From: Pteria penguin
Taxonomy: Eukaryota > Mollusca > Bivalvia > Pterioida > Pteriidae
Assembly (NCBI GenBank): GCA_035048485.1
Contig: CM068593.1
Coordinates: forward strand, 5,961,151-6,025,150
Direction: 5' to 3'
DNA: 64,000 bases
The notes under the pieces were generated by a model, which was not told the DNA's origin, did no database searches, and saw only the letters and a list, made by a program, of their open reading frames with translations. This document shows positions 1-10,600 of the stretch, piece after piece. Made by a program: the position numbers and the translations under genes. The first letter of the stretch is position 1, and every line of letters starts with the position of its first letter.

Positions 1-454
1 AACAATAACAGCATACGTCAGTAACCAGGATCAATAACAATGCAACGTTGTCAGTTGAATCTAGATACATTACTATCTATTATTATGTGCGTATAAAGTA
101 TGTTATTTGTCATGGTCTAAAAGGTCCTCATTCGGCAACATATCTCACCTTACAAAAGTCGTCCTTTGTTGTAGTAACTATGTCAAAACAACTCACAGTG
201 TAAAGTCTTATTAGAATCAGCACTGAAAATATATTTTGTTGACCGTCTGTAGTAATTCCAAATTTACCCTACACCCTATAGTTCTGACCGAATGCGAGCT
301 TCAATTCTAAAGTGCTGGTTTGCCGCCTCATCAATACGTATGACAACAACGGCTGTGAAACAATTGTGGCTATATTATGATAAAACAGTTACTTTCAATA
401 TTACATTTGTTATATATAATATTGTATGACATTTTCTAATATATGTTATATATA
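1..454. other. AT-rich sequence, no gene seen
   Basis: No open frame with gene-like composition, no RNA gene and no repeat array is visible. The last 50 bases are very AT-rich (many TATA steps) and run directly into the first minisatellite. Confidence 0.6.
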
Positions 455-1058
455 AGTACCCACTTGGTCTCTAGTACAGATAACTCAAGGTACCTAGTAC
501 CCACTTGGTCTCTAGTACAGATAACTCAAGGTACCAAGTGCCCACTTGGTCTCTAGTACAGATAACTCAAGGTACCAAGTGCCCGCTTGGTCTCTAGTAC
601 AGATAACTCAAGGTACCAAGTACCCGCTTGGTCTCTAGTACAGATAACTTAAGGTACCAAGTACCCGCTTGGTCTCTAGTACAGATAACTCAAGGTACCA
701 AGTACCCGCTTGGTCTCTAGTACAGATAACTCAAGGTACCAAGTACCCACTTGCTCTCTAGTACAGATAACTCAAGGTACCAAGTGCCCACTTAGTCTCT
801 AGTACAGATAACTCAAGGTACCAAGTACCCGCTTGGTCTCTAGTACAGATAACTCAAGGTACCAAGTACCCACTTGGTCTCTAGTACAGATAACTCAAGG
901 TACCAAGTACCCGCTTGGTCTCTAGTACAGATAACTCAAGGTACCAAGTACCCGCTTGGTCTCTAGTACAGATAACTCAAGGTACCAAGTACCCACTTGG
1001 TCTCTAGTACAGATAACTCAAGGTACCAAGTACCCGCTTGGTCTCTAGTACAGATAAT
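455..1058. repeat. 41-bp minisatellite with a hairpin in each unit
   Basis: About 14.7 head-to-tail units of 41 bp, highly uniform. Each unit contains GGTACC and, across the unit junction, ACCAAGT-ACCC-ACTTGGT, a perfect 7-bp inverted repeat around a 4-base loop. Roughly half the units carry GCTTGGT in the second arm, which turns one pair into a G-T pair. The last unit decays after 'cagataa'. No protein meaning is apparent. Confidence 0.96.
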
Positions 1059-1900
1059 TCATCGACCAAGTGGTGCTGAGTACGAGAAGATCGTCGTTTG
1101 ACTTACCTAATACTAAATTAGACAGTCAGCACCCCACTGACTACTAATCAGGAAGGACTTCAATACAAATGATGTATTTCTGATTGTATGTGAATTCCTT
1201 GTCCTGTTCTATCAAGTCAGCAATTCTTGATTTAAAATCAAGAAATTCGTCTTCGATAAAAAGAGAGAAAAAGTAACCGTTGCTTTTCTCTTCTTATAAT
1301 CGTGTGAAGTGTAGGTGACTGAGCAAAAGCCTTTAAGGGAAGGAGGGTCAAACTCGCACTGAAATAAAACCAATGGATTCATATCAAAGTACTGGGAGTA
1401 CCAGATGACAGTTACTGCACCATTATTATAGAGGGTTATTGGAGATAATTCCTGAGGTGAAGGTCATTTGGGTTATTACTTATGCGAGTGACAGTGGATG
1501 TAGGCATATTAGAAGATTATCAACGCTTGATGTTGATAATCTTACAGCTCTTCTTGTACTTCATTCACGTGACATGCCAAACAAGAGATGCTTTATCCCC
1601 CCGTGCATCTACCTAACCTGTTTTCATTAATACATTTATACTTTTCATGGTACATTGTTGTGAGTACCAAATTGACGTGGCACTAGATACGTATGTATTT
1701 CACATTTTTGTCTCAAATTGTCTCTTTGCAGTGTAAAACTCTTTAAGGTTCCCCAAACAGCGTGTAAGTGTTCGAGTATTATTATACTCCCTGTTTTCGT
1801 GAAGCGACATTCATTTCATATATTTCTATCTGCAATTTTATGATACATGGTATCCTCCGTATTGTTGGGTATTCATGTTGGGGTGGCTAGTCAAACAGAA
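1059..1900. other. Unique sequence between two arrays
   Basis: Nothing gene-like. A 63-codon open frame at 1439-1630 has no recognisable similarity, no domain and no splice context, and is about the length expected by chance. Confidence 0.5.
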
Positions 1901-2958
1901 ACGCTTACTCCTCTCAGCGCTGGTCTGGACTCTGACAGTAGGCGCTTGCTCCTCTCAAGCTCCTGGTCTGGACTCTGACAGTAGGCGCTTACTCCTCTCA
2001 GCTCCTGGTCTCGACCCTGACAGTAGAGTATGCGCTTACTCCTCTCAAGCTCCTGGTCTCGACTCTGACAGTAGAGTAGGGACTTACTTCTCTCAAGCTC
2101 CTGGTCTGGACTCTGACAGTATGCGCTTACTCCTCTCAGCTCCTGGTCTCGACCCTGACAGTAGAGTATGCGCTTACTCCTCTGAAGCTCCTGGTCTCGA
2201 CTCTGACAGTAGAGTAGGGACTTACTTCTCTCAAGCTCCTGGTCTAGACTCTGACAGTAGGCGCTTACTCCTCTCAGCTCCTGGTCTCGACTCTGACAGT
2301 ATGCGCTTACTCCTCTCAAGCTCCTGGTCTCGACTCTGACAGTAGAGTACGCGATTGCTTCTCTCAAGCTCCTGGTCTCGACTCTGACAGTAGACGCTTA
2401 CTCCTCACAAGCTCCTGGTCTCGACTCTGACAGTAGGCGCTTACTCCTCACAAGCTCCTGGTCTCGACTCTGACAGTAGACGTTTACTCCTCTCAAACTC
2501 CTGGTCTCGACTCTGACAGTAGAGTACGCGATTGCTTCTCTCAAGCTCCTGGTTTGGACTCTGACAGTAGAGTAGACGCTTACTCCTCACAAGCTCCTGG
2601 TCTCGACTCTGACAGTAGGCGCTTACTCCTCTCAAGCTCCTGGTGTCGACTCTGACAGTAGGCGCTTGTTCCTCTCAAGCTCCTGGTTTCGACTCTGACA
2701 GTAGAGTACGCGATTGCTTCTTTCAAGCTCCTGGTCCCGACTCTGACAGTAGACGCTTGCTCCTCTCAAGCTCCTGGTCTGGACTCTGACAGTAGGCGCT
2801 TGCTCCTCTCAAGCTCCTGGTCTCGACTCTGACAGTAGGCACTTGCTCCTCTCAAGCTCCTGGTCTCGACTCTGACAGTAGGCGCTTGCTCCTCTCAAGC
2901 TCCTGGTCTCGAATCTGACAATAGACGCTTAATCCTCTCAGCTCCTGGTCCTCTCAAG
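1901..2958. repeat. 43-bp minisatellite (41/43/48-bp variants)
   Basis: About 24 units carrying CTCCTGGTCTCGACTCTGAC. Length variants come from a missing 'aa' (41 bp) or an added 5 bases such as 'gagta' (48 bp). The mixed lengths keep shifting the frame, so the 154- and 158-codon open frames on opposite strands here are repeat by-products. The 3' end breaks down near 2940. Confidence 0.95.
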
Positions 2959-3290
2959 TTATTGGCTTCTATTTTTAGGGGTTCACGAATCTCCATCGTG
3001 ACATATTATATTGAAGGCAACAGTGATATAAAACTAGATGTTGAATAAGAAATGTTTCAAAAGTTTTCCAAGTTATTTGAAGTTCTATTCCTGTGATAAC
3101 ACTTTTAACCGTCGAAACAATTGTACTGGTCTGATTTATTGTGAGTAGTTTGAAAACTTCAAATCACATTTAAGGTAAGCGGTAATGGTATAATTGAGAT
3201 GCATTATAGCCAGTTTCTATCTAAATATGGTTAATTGGAAAGAAAACAAAACCGTAAAAACCTAAGCTTGCGAGAATACAAAAGACTTAC
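2959..3290. other. AT-rich unique sequence
   Basis: No repeat or coding signal seen. Confidence 0.5.
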
Positions 3291-3422
3291 CAGTACATTA
3301 GCAGAGCCCGTCCGAGGAATGATGGTCACGTCCGATAACTCGTGCCTTGAAAATCTCTTTTTTACGATTCCGTATTGGTTAATGTAGGATAAATCTTGAA
3401 GCCAGTATATGATCGCCGTATA
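3291..3422 (-). other. Exon-like segment, unrecognised
   Basis: On the minus strand a 132-bp (44-codon) open stretch sits exactly between an acceptor-like AG (complement of 3423-3424, after 'cattgtcag') and a consensus donor GTAAGT (complement of 3290-3285). It is in phase 0 at both ends. The peptide begins YTAIIYWLQDLSYINQYG, then is basic (KKRFSRHE). The YWLQDL stretch would suit an amphipathic helix such as the last helix of a PH domain, but that is only a resemblance. The polypyrimidine tract is weak. It could be an exon of a minus-strand gene or a chance open frame; it does not join in phase with the exon-like segment at 5718-5839 without something in between. Confidence 0.22.
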
Positions 3423-3890
3423 CTGACAATGTTGAGGCTGATTTTCTATGACTGGCAATGTTAAGACCGACCTCGACTTCCCATCACCCAATAATCCATA
3501 CTAGCGATCTAGGTACACCGTTATACACATTCTTTTGATTCAAAGCCTTTACATCACGTCTTTCATAATACGTTTGGATTCACATAAGCAACGTTATATT
3601 TGATTGAATTCAATTTCTGTTTCAGTATATAAATTTTGCTTGGGAAATGTTGCAAATTTGAATGATTCATACATCCCTAAATTCTAATTGAATTAATTTT
3701 CCATCTTCTACACACATCACGAAGAATTTTTTTAACAAATTACTATCCTTAAATGACAGACAGGGATTCTTTTTGTATTCTTTATAATGTCAATCACATT
3801 TTGACGGACTGAAAATATTTTTTTTAGTACAAAAATACCGGTTATCAAAATTACGAAATATATCAAAAGGGACATCGACATACAAAGACG
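3423..3890. other. AT-rich unique sequence
   Basis: Low-complexity A/T runs only, with no gene or repeat recognised. Confidence 0.5.
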
Positions 3891-4134
3891 CTCAAGTCTA
3901 AGAGTCAATATAGCTTTATATGACGTGCTTCAGTTGAAGATCCCGGGCATCAAGAAGATGCTTTTGTCATAGACCGACTATAGGGATAGCTACATGTGCT
4001 TCAAGTATCAACAGGGATACCTGCGTGAGGAAAGACTCTAGTCATCCGACTGAGTATAACCATAACTATATTTACTGTAAACTGGATATCTAGAAAATCA
4101 ATTTACAGATTGAGTATATATATTATAACTATAC
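3891..4134. repeat. Diverged leading units of the 57-bp minisatellite
   Basis: Sequences such as 'gggatacctgcgtgagg', 'actctagtcatccgactg' and 'agtataaccataactatat' line up with successive parts of the 57-bp unit that follows, with many substitutions. This is the older, unhomogenised edge of the array. Confidence 0.6.
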
Positions 4135-5590
4135 AGGTATACCTAGAGGCTGTAGTCACAGACTGAGTGTATACCTATATAGAGTATTAAAAGGTATACC
4201 TAGAGGCTGTAATCACAGACTGAATGTATAACTATATAGAGTATTAAAAGGTATACCTAGAGGCTGTAATCACAGACTGAATGTATACCTATATAGAGTA
4301 CCAACAGGTATACCTAGAGGCTGTAATCACAGACTGAGTGAATAACTATATAAAGTATTAACAGGTATACCTAGAGGCTGTAGTCACAGGCTGAGTGTAT
4401 AACTATATAGAGTATTAAAAGGTATACCTAGAGGCTGTAATCACAGACTGAATGTATAACTATATAGAGTACCAACAGGTATACCTAGAGGCTGTAATCA
4501 CAGACTGAATGTATCACTATATAGAGAATTAAAAGGTATACCTAGAGGCTGTAATCACAGACTGAATGTATAACTATATAGAGTATTAACAGGTATACCT
4601 AGAGGCTGTAATCACAGACTGAGTGTATAACTATATAGAGTATTAAAAGGTATACCTAGAGGCTGTAATCACAGACTGAATGTATAACTATATAGAGTAT
4701 TAGCAGGTATACCTAGAGGCTGTAGTCACAGACTGAGTGTATACCTAGAGGCTGTAATCACAGACTGAGTGTATAACTATATAGAGTATTAACAGGTATA
4801 CCTAGAGGCTGTAATCACAGACTGAGTGTATAACTATATAGAGTACCAACAGGTATACCTAGAGGCTGTAGTCACAGGCTGAATGTATAACTATACAGAG
4901 TATTGACAGGCATACCTAGAGGCTGTAGTCACAGACTAAGTATAACTATATAGAATATTAACAGGTATACCTAGAGGCTGTAGTCACAGACTGAGTGTAC
5001 AACTACATAGAGTATTAACAGGTATACCTAGAGGCTGTAGTCACAGGCTGAGTGTATACCTATATAGAGTACCAACAGGTATACCTAGAGGCTGTAGTCA
5101 CAGGCTGAGTGCATACCTATATAGAGTATTAACAGGTATACCTAGAGGCTGTAGTCACAGGCTGAGTGTATACCTATATAGAGTACCAACAGGTATACCT
5201 AGAGGCTGTAGTCACAGGCTGAGTGTATACCTATATAGAGTATTAACAGGTATACCTAGAGGCTGTAGTCACAGGCTGAGTGTATACCTATATAGAGTAT
5301 TAACAGGTATACCTAGAGGCTGTAGTCACAGGCTGAGTGTATACCTATATAGAGTACCAACAGGTATACCTAGAGGCTGTAGTCACAGGCTGAGTGTATA
5401 CCTAGAGGCTGTAGTCACAGACTGAGTGTATACCTAGAGGCTGTAGTCACAGGCTGAGTGTATACCTAGAGGCTGTAGTCACAGGCTGAGTATACCTAGA
5501 GGCTGTAGTCACAGGCTGAGTGTATACCTAGAGGCTGTAGTCACAGGCTGAGTGTATACCTAGAGGCTGTAGTCACAGGCTGAGTGTACC
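4135..5590. repeat. 57-bp minisatellite passing into a 32-bp deletion derivative
   Basis: About 22 units of 57 bp. Each contains the 10-bp palindrome AGGTATACCT, then AGAGGCTGTAGTCACAG and a TATA-rich spacer. From about 5395 to 5590 the unit lacks 25 bp (the 'ctatatagagta..aca' spacer), giving about six 32-bp units. One isolated 32-bp unit also sits near 4740. AAT/AGT and GACTG/GGCTG variants cluster, with 'GGCTG' dominating the 3' half. Confidence 0.96.
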
Positions 5591-5717
5591 AGAGATAGGC
5601 AAGTAGTATTAGCAAATAATACATTATATTACACATGTAGAATGAAAATGATAAGATGCATCAAGGTCGGCTGTGATAGCTCCGGTTTGTGAAGTGTTTG
5701 ATTAGATATGCACATAC

Positions 5718-5839
5718 CATGTCCAGACAGTGTAGCACTAATCACCAGTAAGATGTCCTTGTTTATATCTGTCATAAAGATTGGAAGAAGTCCTCCAAAG
5801 GGAAGTCCGCTACATAAAAAGTAAAGGAACACAAACACT
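5718..5839 (-). CDS. Possible exon of an SLC29-like (equilibrative nucleoside) transporter
   Basis: The minus strand reads acceptor 'gcaatacag' | 122 bp open | donor GTATGT (complement of 5717-5712), entering after one base and leaving in phase 1. The peptide starts VFVFLYFLCSGLPFGGL, continues through LPIFMTD to a second hydrophobic stretch, and ends SGHG. In equilibrative nucleoside transporters the tenth membrane helix has the same spacing of VFV..L..LC...P...L...F..D and is followed by a helix ending S-N-G-Y. I count about 12 of 41 residues alike without gaps against what I recall of that family. These are integral membrane carriers of nucleosides, usually of about 450 residues with eleven helices, so this would be one exon only. 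No other SLC29 exon was found in the window. The exon start is also copied in inverted orientation at 5980-6036, so this may be a dead gene fragment. Other multi-pass carriers remain possible. Confidence 0.38.
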
Positions 5840-6036
5840 CTGTATTGCAAATTTTTGGCCTCATGACCTTTATCAAGCAATTTTTCATATGACAAATACA
5901 AAGCTAAGTAAAATCCATGTTTAAGTTTCAAAGATACATAGGCTTCTAAACTAAGATAAACAATGACATCATCGATGATGTCATAGAGGCCGAAAATTTG
6001 CATTACAGCGTGTTTGTGTTCCTTAACTTTTTATAT
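5811..6036. repeat. Inverted duplication around a 20-bp perfect palindrome
   Basis: The left arm (5811-5866) and right arm (5980-6036) are imperfect inverted copies of about 56 bp, with about 113 bp between. Both contain the intron-end and exon-start motif (AATTTGCAWTACAG then TGTTTGTGTTCCT) of the exon-like segment. TGACATCATCGATGATGTCA (5964-5983), a perfect 20-bp palindrome, sits at the inner edge of the right arm. Confidence 0.8.
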
Positions 6037-6400
6037 ATCTGTCATGATTTAATTTCTGAATTTACTTTGGGTGGTAAATACAAAAATGAAAACATGAGAA
6101 TACAAAAATTAGAACATGATATATATTCTGATACACTGGTACTGAGTGTTACGACAACCCGCGTTTTATCTTGTTTGTGCAGATTTTTTTTCTGATAATC
6201 TAGTATTGGTTATTCTGATAGCCTAGTATTGTCCGTAGTTTATTCCGATTGCTTGTTTAGATAATCAAATACTGGTTATTCCATTAACACTTTCTTTCCT
6301 TAGGTTGACGCAACCCCCCCCCCTCATTTTTGCGATAGTCTGTTGTTTTTTCTGGTAAGTGGATATTCCGAAGTGTGGTGGTTTCTTGAACTAATTTAGA
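6037..6400. other. AT-rich unique sequence
   Basis: Contains an open frame continuing from the inverted arm (5998-6195) that loses all resemblance to the exon after about ten codons. A short C-run lies at 6314-6323. No gene is supported. Confidence 0.5.
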
Positions 6401-7035
6401 ACTGGCATTAACTGTGGCTGACTCAGATATCATTCCCAGACTGACACTAACTATGGTTGACAGATATCATTCCCAGACTGGCATTAACTGTGGCTGACTC
6501 AGATGTCATTCCCAGACTGGCATTAACTGTGGCTGACTCAGATATCAGTCCCAGACTGGCATTAACTGTGGCTGACTCAGATATCATTCCCAGACTGGCA
6601 CTAACTGTGGCTGACTCGGATATCATTCCCAGACTGGCACTAACTATGGCTGACAGATATCATTCCCAGACTGGCATTAACTGTGGCTGACTCAGATACC
6701 ATTCCCAGACTGGCATTAACTGTGGCTGACTCAGATATCATTCCCAGACTGGCACTCGCTGCGACTGATTCAGAAATCTTTCTGACTGACACTAACTTCA
6801 GCTGACTGAGATAGGATTTTCAGGTTAAAACTAAATGCGGCTGACTGAGATGCCATTCTTGGACTGGCACTAACTGCGGCCGACTGAGATATGATTTGCA
6901 GGCTAGTACTCACTGTAACTGACTGAGATATCATTCTCATATTGACATTAACTTTGGCCAACTCAGGTATCATTCCCAGGCTGCCACTAACTGTGGCTGA
7001 CTCAGATATTATTTCTTGGCTAGCACTGATTGGAC
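6401..7035. repeat. 39-bp minisatellite with a TGACTCA site per unit
   Basis: About 16 units of 39 bp, clean up to about 6755 and then progressively diverged. Each clean unit contains GGCTGACTCAGATATCATT, which includes TGACTCA, the consensus AP-1 (Fos/Jun, also Maf-type) site. The unit length is 13 codons, so one plus frame repeats DIIPRLALTVADS. I regard this as a by-product. Confidence 0.94.
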
Positions 7036-7489
7036 TGATGGAAGTGTTTGGTCGATGCAGATCACAGTGTTCTGTAATCAATGTGTCTAAAGCGTGACAG
7101 ACAATAATGAAAATTAAAACGAAGTCAATCATCTAAAGAGCGGAAACTAATAATAAGAGAGATCTCGCTTTAAATCTCGTGGATAAGAGACAATCGTCAC
7201 GCCATATCCTTTAAAAGATTCATTCAGGCGAGACTAACGCGAAAAACGGATCGCTGTCCAAAATGCATTTATGGAAATGAGAAACACGCTTATATGTATG
7301 TATAGAGCTAAAAGAGCAATGGAATTGACAGTGATTGGTAAATATACAAAGGCAAGTCTAATTAATGGTAGTTTGCTATATCTTGATTAGCAAAGAGGTA
7401 TGTTTTGAGATTCCAAGTATTTTAATAGAAGTGCTAAAAAGGTTAGCAGAAATACGAAACTCGGAAACTGTTCAAATGTTGCTTTTTGT
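7036..7489. other. Unique sequence, no gene seen
   Basis: No repeat, RNA or coding signal recognised between the 39-bp and 92-bp arrays. Confidence 0.5.
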
Positions 7490-7672
7490 ATTTACCTCGT
7501 GATGGAGTACTGTTTTCTACAGTTGCTATTGATCTTCGTTTGTATGTACCCACAGCTTGTTAATGACCTAAAGCTGGAACACTGTACGTCGGTACAGCTT
7601 GCTAGTGACCTCAGGTGAAAGTATACAATTTTTTTGTTGCCACGGCCAGGTTGGTGCATTGTATGTATGTTG
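7490..7672. repeat. Diverged flanking units of the 92-bp array
   Basis: Scattered 'acagcttgYtaRtgacc' and 'tttgtatgt' segments about 55-60 bp apart match half of the 92-bp unit and resemble the diverged block on the far side (13425-14135). Confidence 0.7.
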
Positions 7673-10600
7673 CTACAGCTTACTATTGACCCTATGCTGA
7701 AGTACTATCTGTGTGCCGCTATAGCGTGGTGGTCACTACGTCGAGTGGCAGTAATACTCTATATCACTTCAGCTTACTATTGACCATGTGAAAGTACTAT
7801 CTGTTTGCCCCTATAGCGTGGTGGTCACTACGTCGAGTGGCAGTAATACTCTGTATCACTACAGCATGCTATTGACCATGTGGGAGTACTATTTGTTTGC
7901 CCCTATAGCGTGGTAGTCACTACGTCGAGTGGTAGTAATACTCTATATCACTACAGCTTACTATTGACCATGTGGGAGTACTATCTGTTTGCCCCTATAG
8001 CGTGGTGGTCACTACGTCGAGTGGCAGTAATACTCTATATCACTACAGCTTACTATTGACCATGTGGGAGTACTATCTGTTTGCCCCTATAGCGTGGTGG
8101 TCACTACGTCGAGTGGCAGTAATACTCTATATCACTATAGCTTGCCATTGACCCTATGCTGAAGTACTATCTGTGTGCCGCTATAGCGTGGTGGTCACTA
8201 CGTCGAGTGGCAGTAATACTCTCTATCACTATAGCTTACTATTGACCCTATGCTGAAGTACTATCTGTGTGCCGCTATAGCGTGGTGGTCACTACGTCGA
8301 GTGGCAGTAATACTCTATATCACTACAGCTTGCTATTGACCATGTGGGAGTACTATCTGTGTGCCGCTATAGCGTGGTGGTCACTACGTCGAGTGGCAGT
8401 AATACTCTATATCACTACAGCATGCTATTGACCATGTGGGAGTACTCTCTGTTTGCCCCTATAGCGTGGTGGTCACTACGCCGAGTGGCAGTAATACTCT
8501 ATATCACTACAGCTTGCTGTTGACCATGTGGGAGTACTATCTGTTTGCCCCTATAGCGTGGTGGTCACTACGCCGAGTGGCAGTAATACTCTATATCACT
8601 ACAGCATGCTATTGACCATGTGGGAGTACTCTCTGTTTGCCCCTATAGCGTGGTGGTCACTACGTCGAGTGGCAGTAATACTCTATATCACTACAGCTTG
8701 CTATTGACCATGTGGGAGTACTATCTGTTTGCCCCTATAGCGTGGTGGTCACTACGTCGAGTGGCAGTAATACTCTATATCACTACAGCTTGCTATTGAC
8801 CATGTGGGAGTACTATCTGTTTTCCCCTATAGCGTGGTGGTCACTACGTCGAGTGGCAGTAATACTCTATATCACCACAGCATGCTATTGATCATGTGGG
8901 AGTACTATCTGTTTGCCCCTATAGCGTGGTGGTCACTACGTCGAGTGGCAATAATACTCTATATCACTACAGCATGCTTTTGACCATGTGGGAGTACTAT
9001 CTGTTTTCCCCTATAGCGTGGTGGTCACTACGTCGAGTGGCAGTAATACTCTATATCACTACAGCATGCTATTGACCATGTAGGAGTACTATCTGTTTGT
9101 CCCTATAGCGTGGTGGTCACTACGTCGAGTGGCAGTAATACTCTATATCACTACAGCTTGCTCTGTTTGCCCCTATAGCGTGGTGGTTACTACGTCGAGT
9201 GGCAGTAATACTATATATCGCTACAGCTTGCTGTTGACCATGTGGGAGTACTATCTGTTTGCCTCTATAGCGTGGTGGTCACTACGTCGAGTGGCAATAA
9301 TACTCTATATCACTACAGCTTGCTATTGACCATGTGGGAGTACTATCTGTTTGCCCCTATAGCGTGGTGGTCACTACGTCGAGTGGCAATAATACTCTAT
9401 ATCACTACAGCTTGATATTGACCATGTGGGAGTACTATCTGTTTGCCCCTATAGCGTGGTGGTCACTACGTCGAGTGGCAGTAATACTCTATATCACTAC
9501 AGCATGCTATTGACCATGTGGGAGTACTCTCTGTTTGCCCCTATAGCGTGGTGGTCACTACGTCGAGTGGCAGTAATACTCTATATCACTACAGCTTGCT
9601 ATTGACCATGTGGGAGTACTATCTATTTGCCCCTATGGCGTGGTGGTCACTACGTCGAGTGGCAGTAATACTCTATATCACTACAGCTTGCTATTGACCA
9701 TGTGGGAGTACTATCTGTTTTCCCCTATAGCGTGGTGGTCACTACGTCGAGTGGCAGTAATACTCTATATCACTACAGCATGCTATTGACCATGTGGGAG
9801 TACTATCTGTTTGCCCCTATAGCGTGGTGGTCACTACGTCGAGTGGCAGTAATACTCTATATCACTACAGCATGCTTTTGACCATGTGGGAGTACTATCT
9901 GTTTGCCCCTATAGCGTGGTGGTCACTACGTCGAGTGGCAGTAATACTCTATATCACTATAGCTTGCCATTGACCATGTGGGAGTACTCTCTGTTTGCCC
10001 CTATAGCGTGGTGGTCACTACGTCGAGTGGCAGTAATACTCTCTATCACTATAGCTTACTATTGACCCTATGCTGAAGTACTATCTGTGTGCCGCTATAG
10101 CGTGGTGGTCACTACGTCGAGTGGCAGTAATACTCTATATCACTACAGCTTGCTATTGACCATGTGGGAGTACTATCTGTGTGCCGCTATAGCGTGGTGG
10201 TCACTACGTCGAGTGGCAGTAATACTCTATATCACTACAGCATGCTATTGACCATGTGGGAGTACTCTCTGTTTGCCCCTATAGCGTGGTGGTCACTACG
10301 CCGAGTGGCAGTAATACTCTATATCACTACAGCTTGCTGTTGACCATGTGGGAGTACTATCTGTTTGCCCCTATAGCGTGGTGGTCACTACGCCGAGTGG
10401 CAGTAATACTCTATATCACTACAGCATGCTATTGACCATGTGGGAGTACTCTCTGTTTGCCCCTATAGCGTGGTGGTCACTACGTCGAGTGGCAGTAATA
10501 CTCTATATCACTACAGCTTGCTATTGACCATGTGGGAGTACTATCTGTTTGCCCCTATAGCGTGGTGGTCACTACGTCGAGTGGCAGTAATACTCTATAT

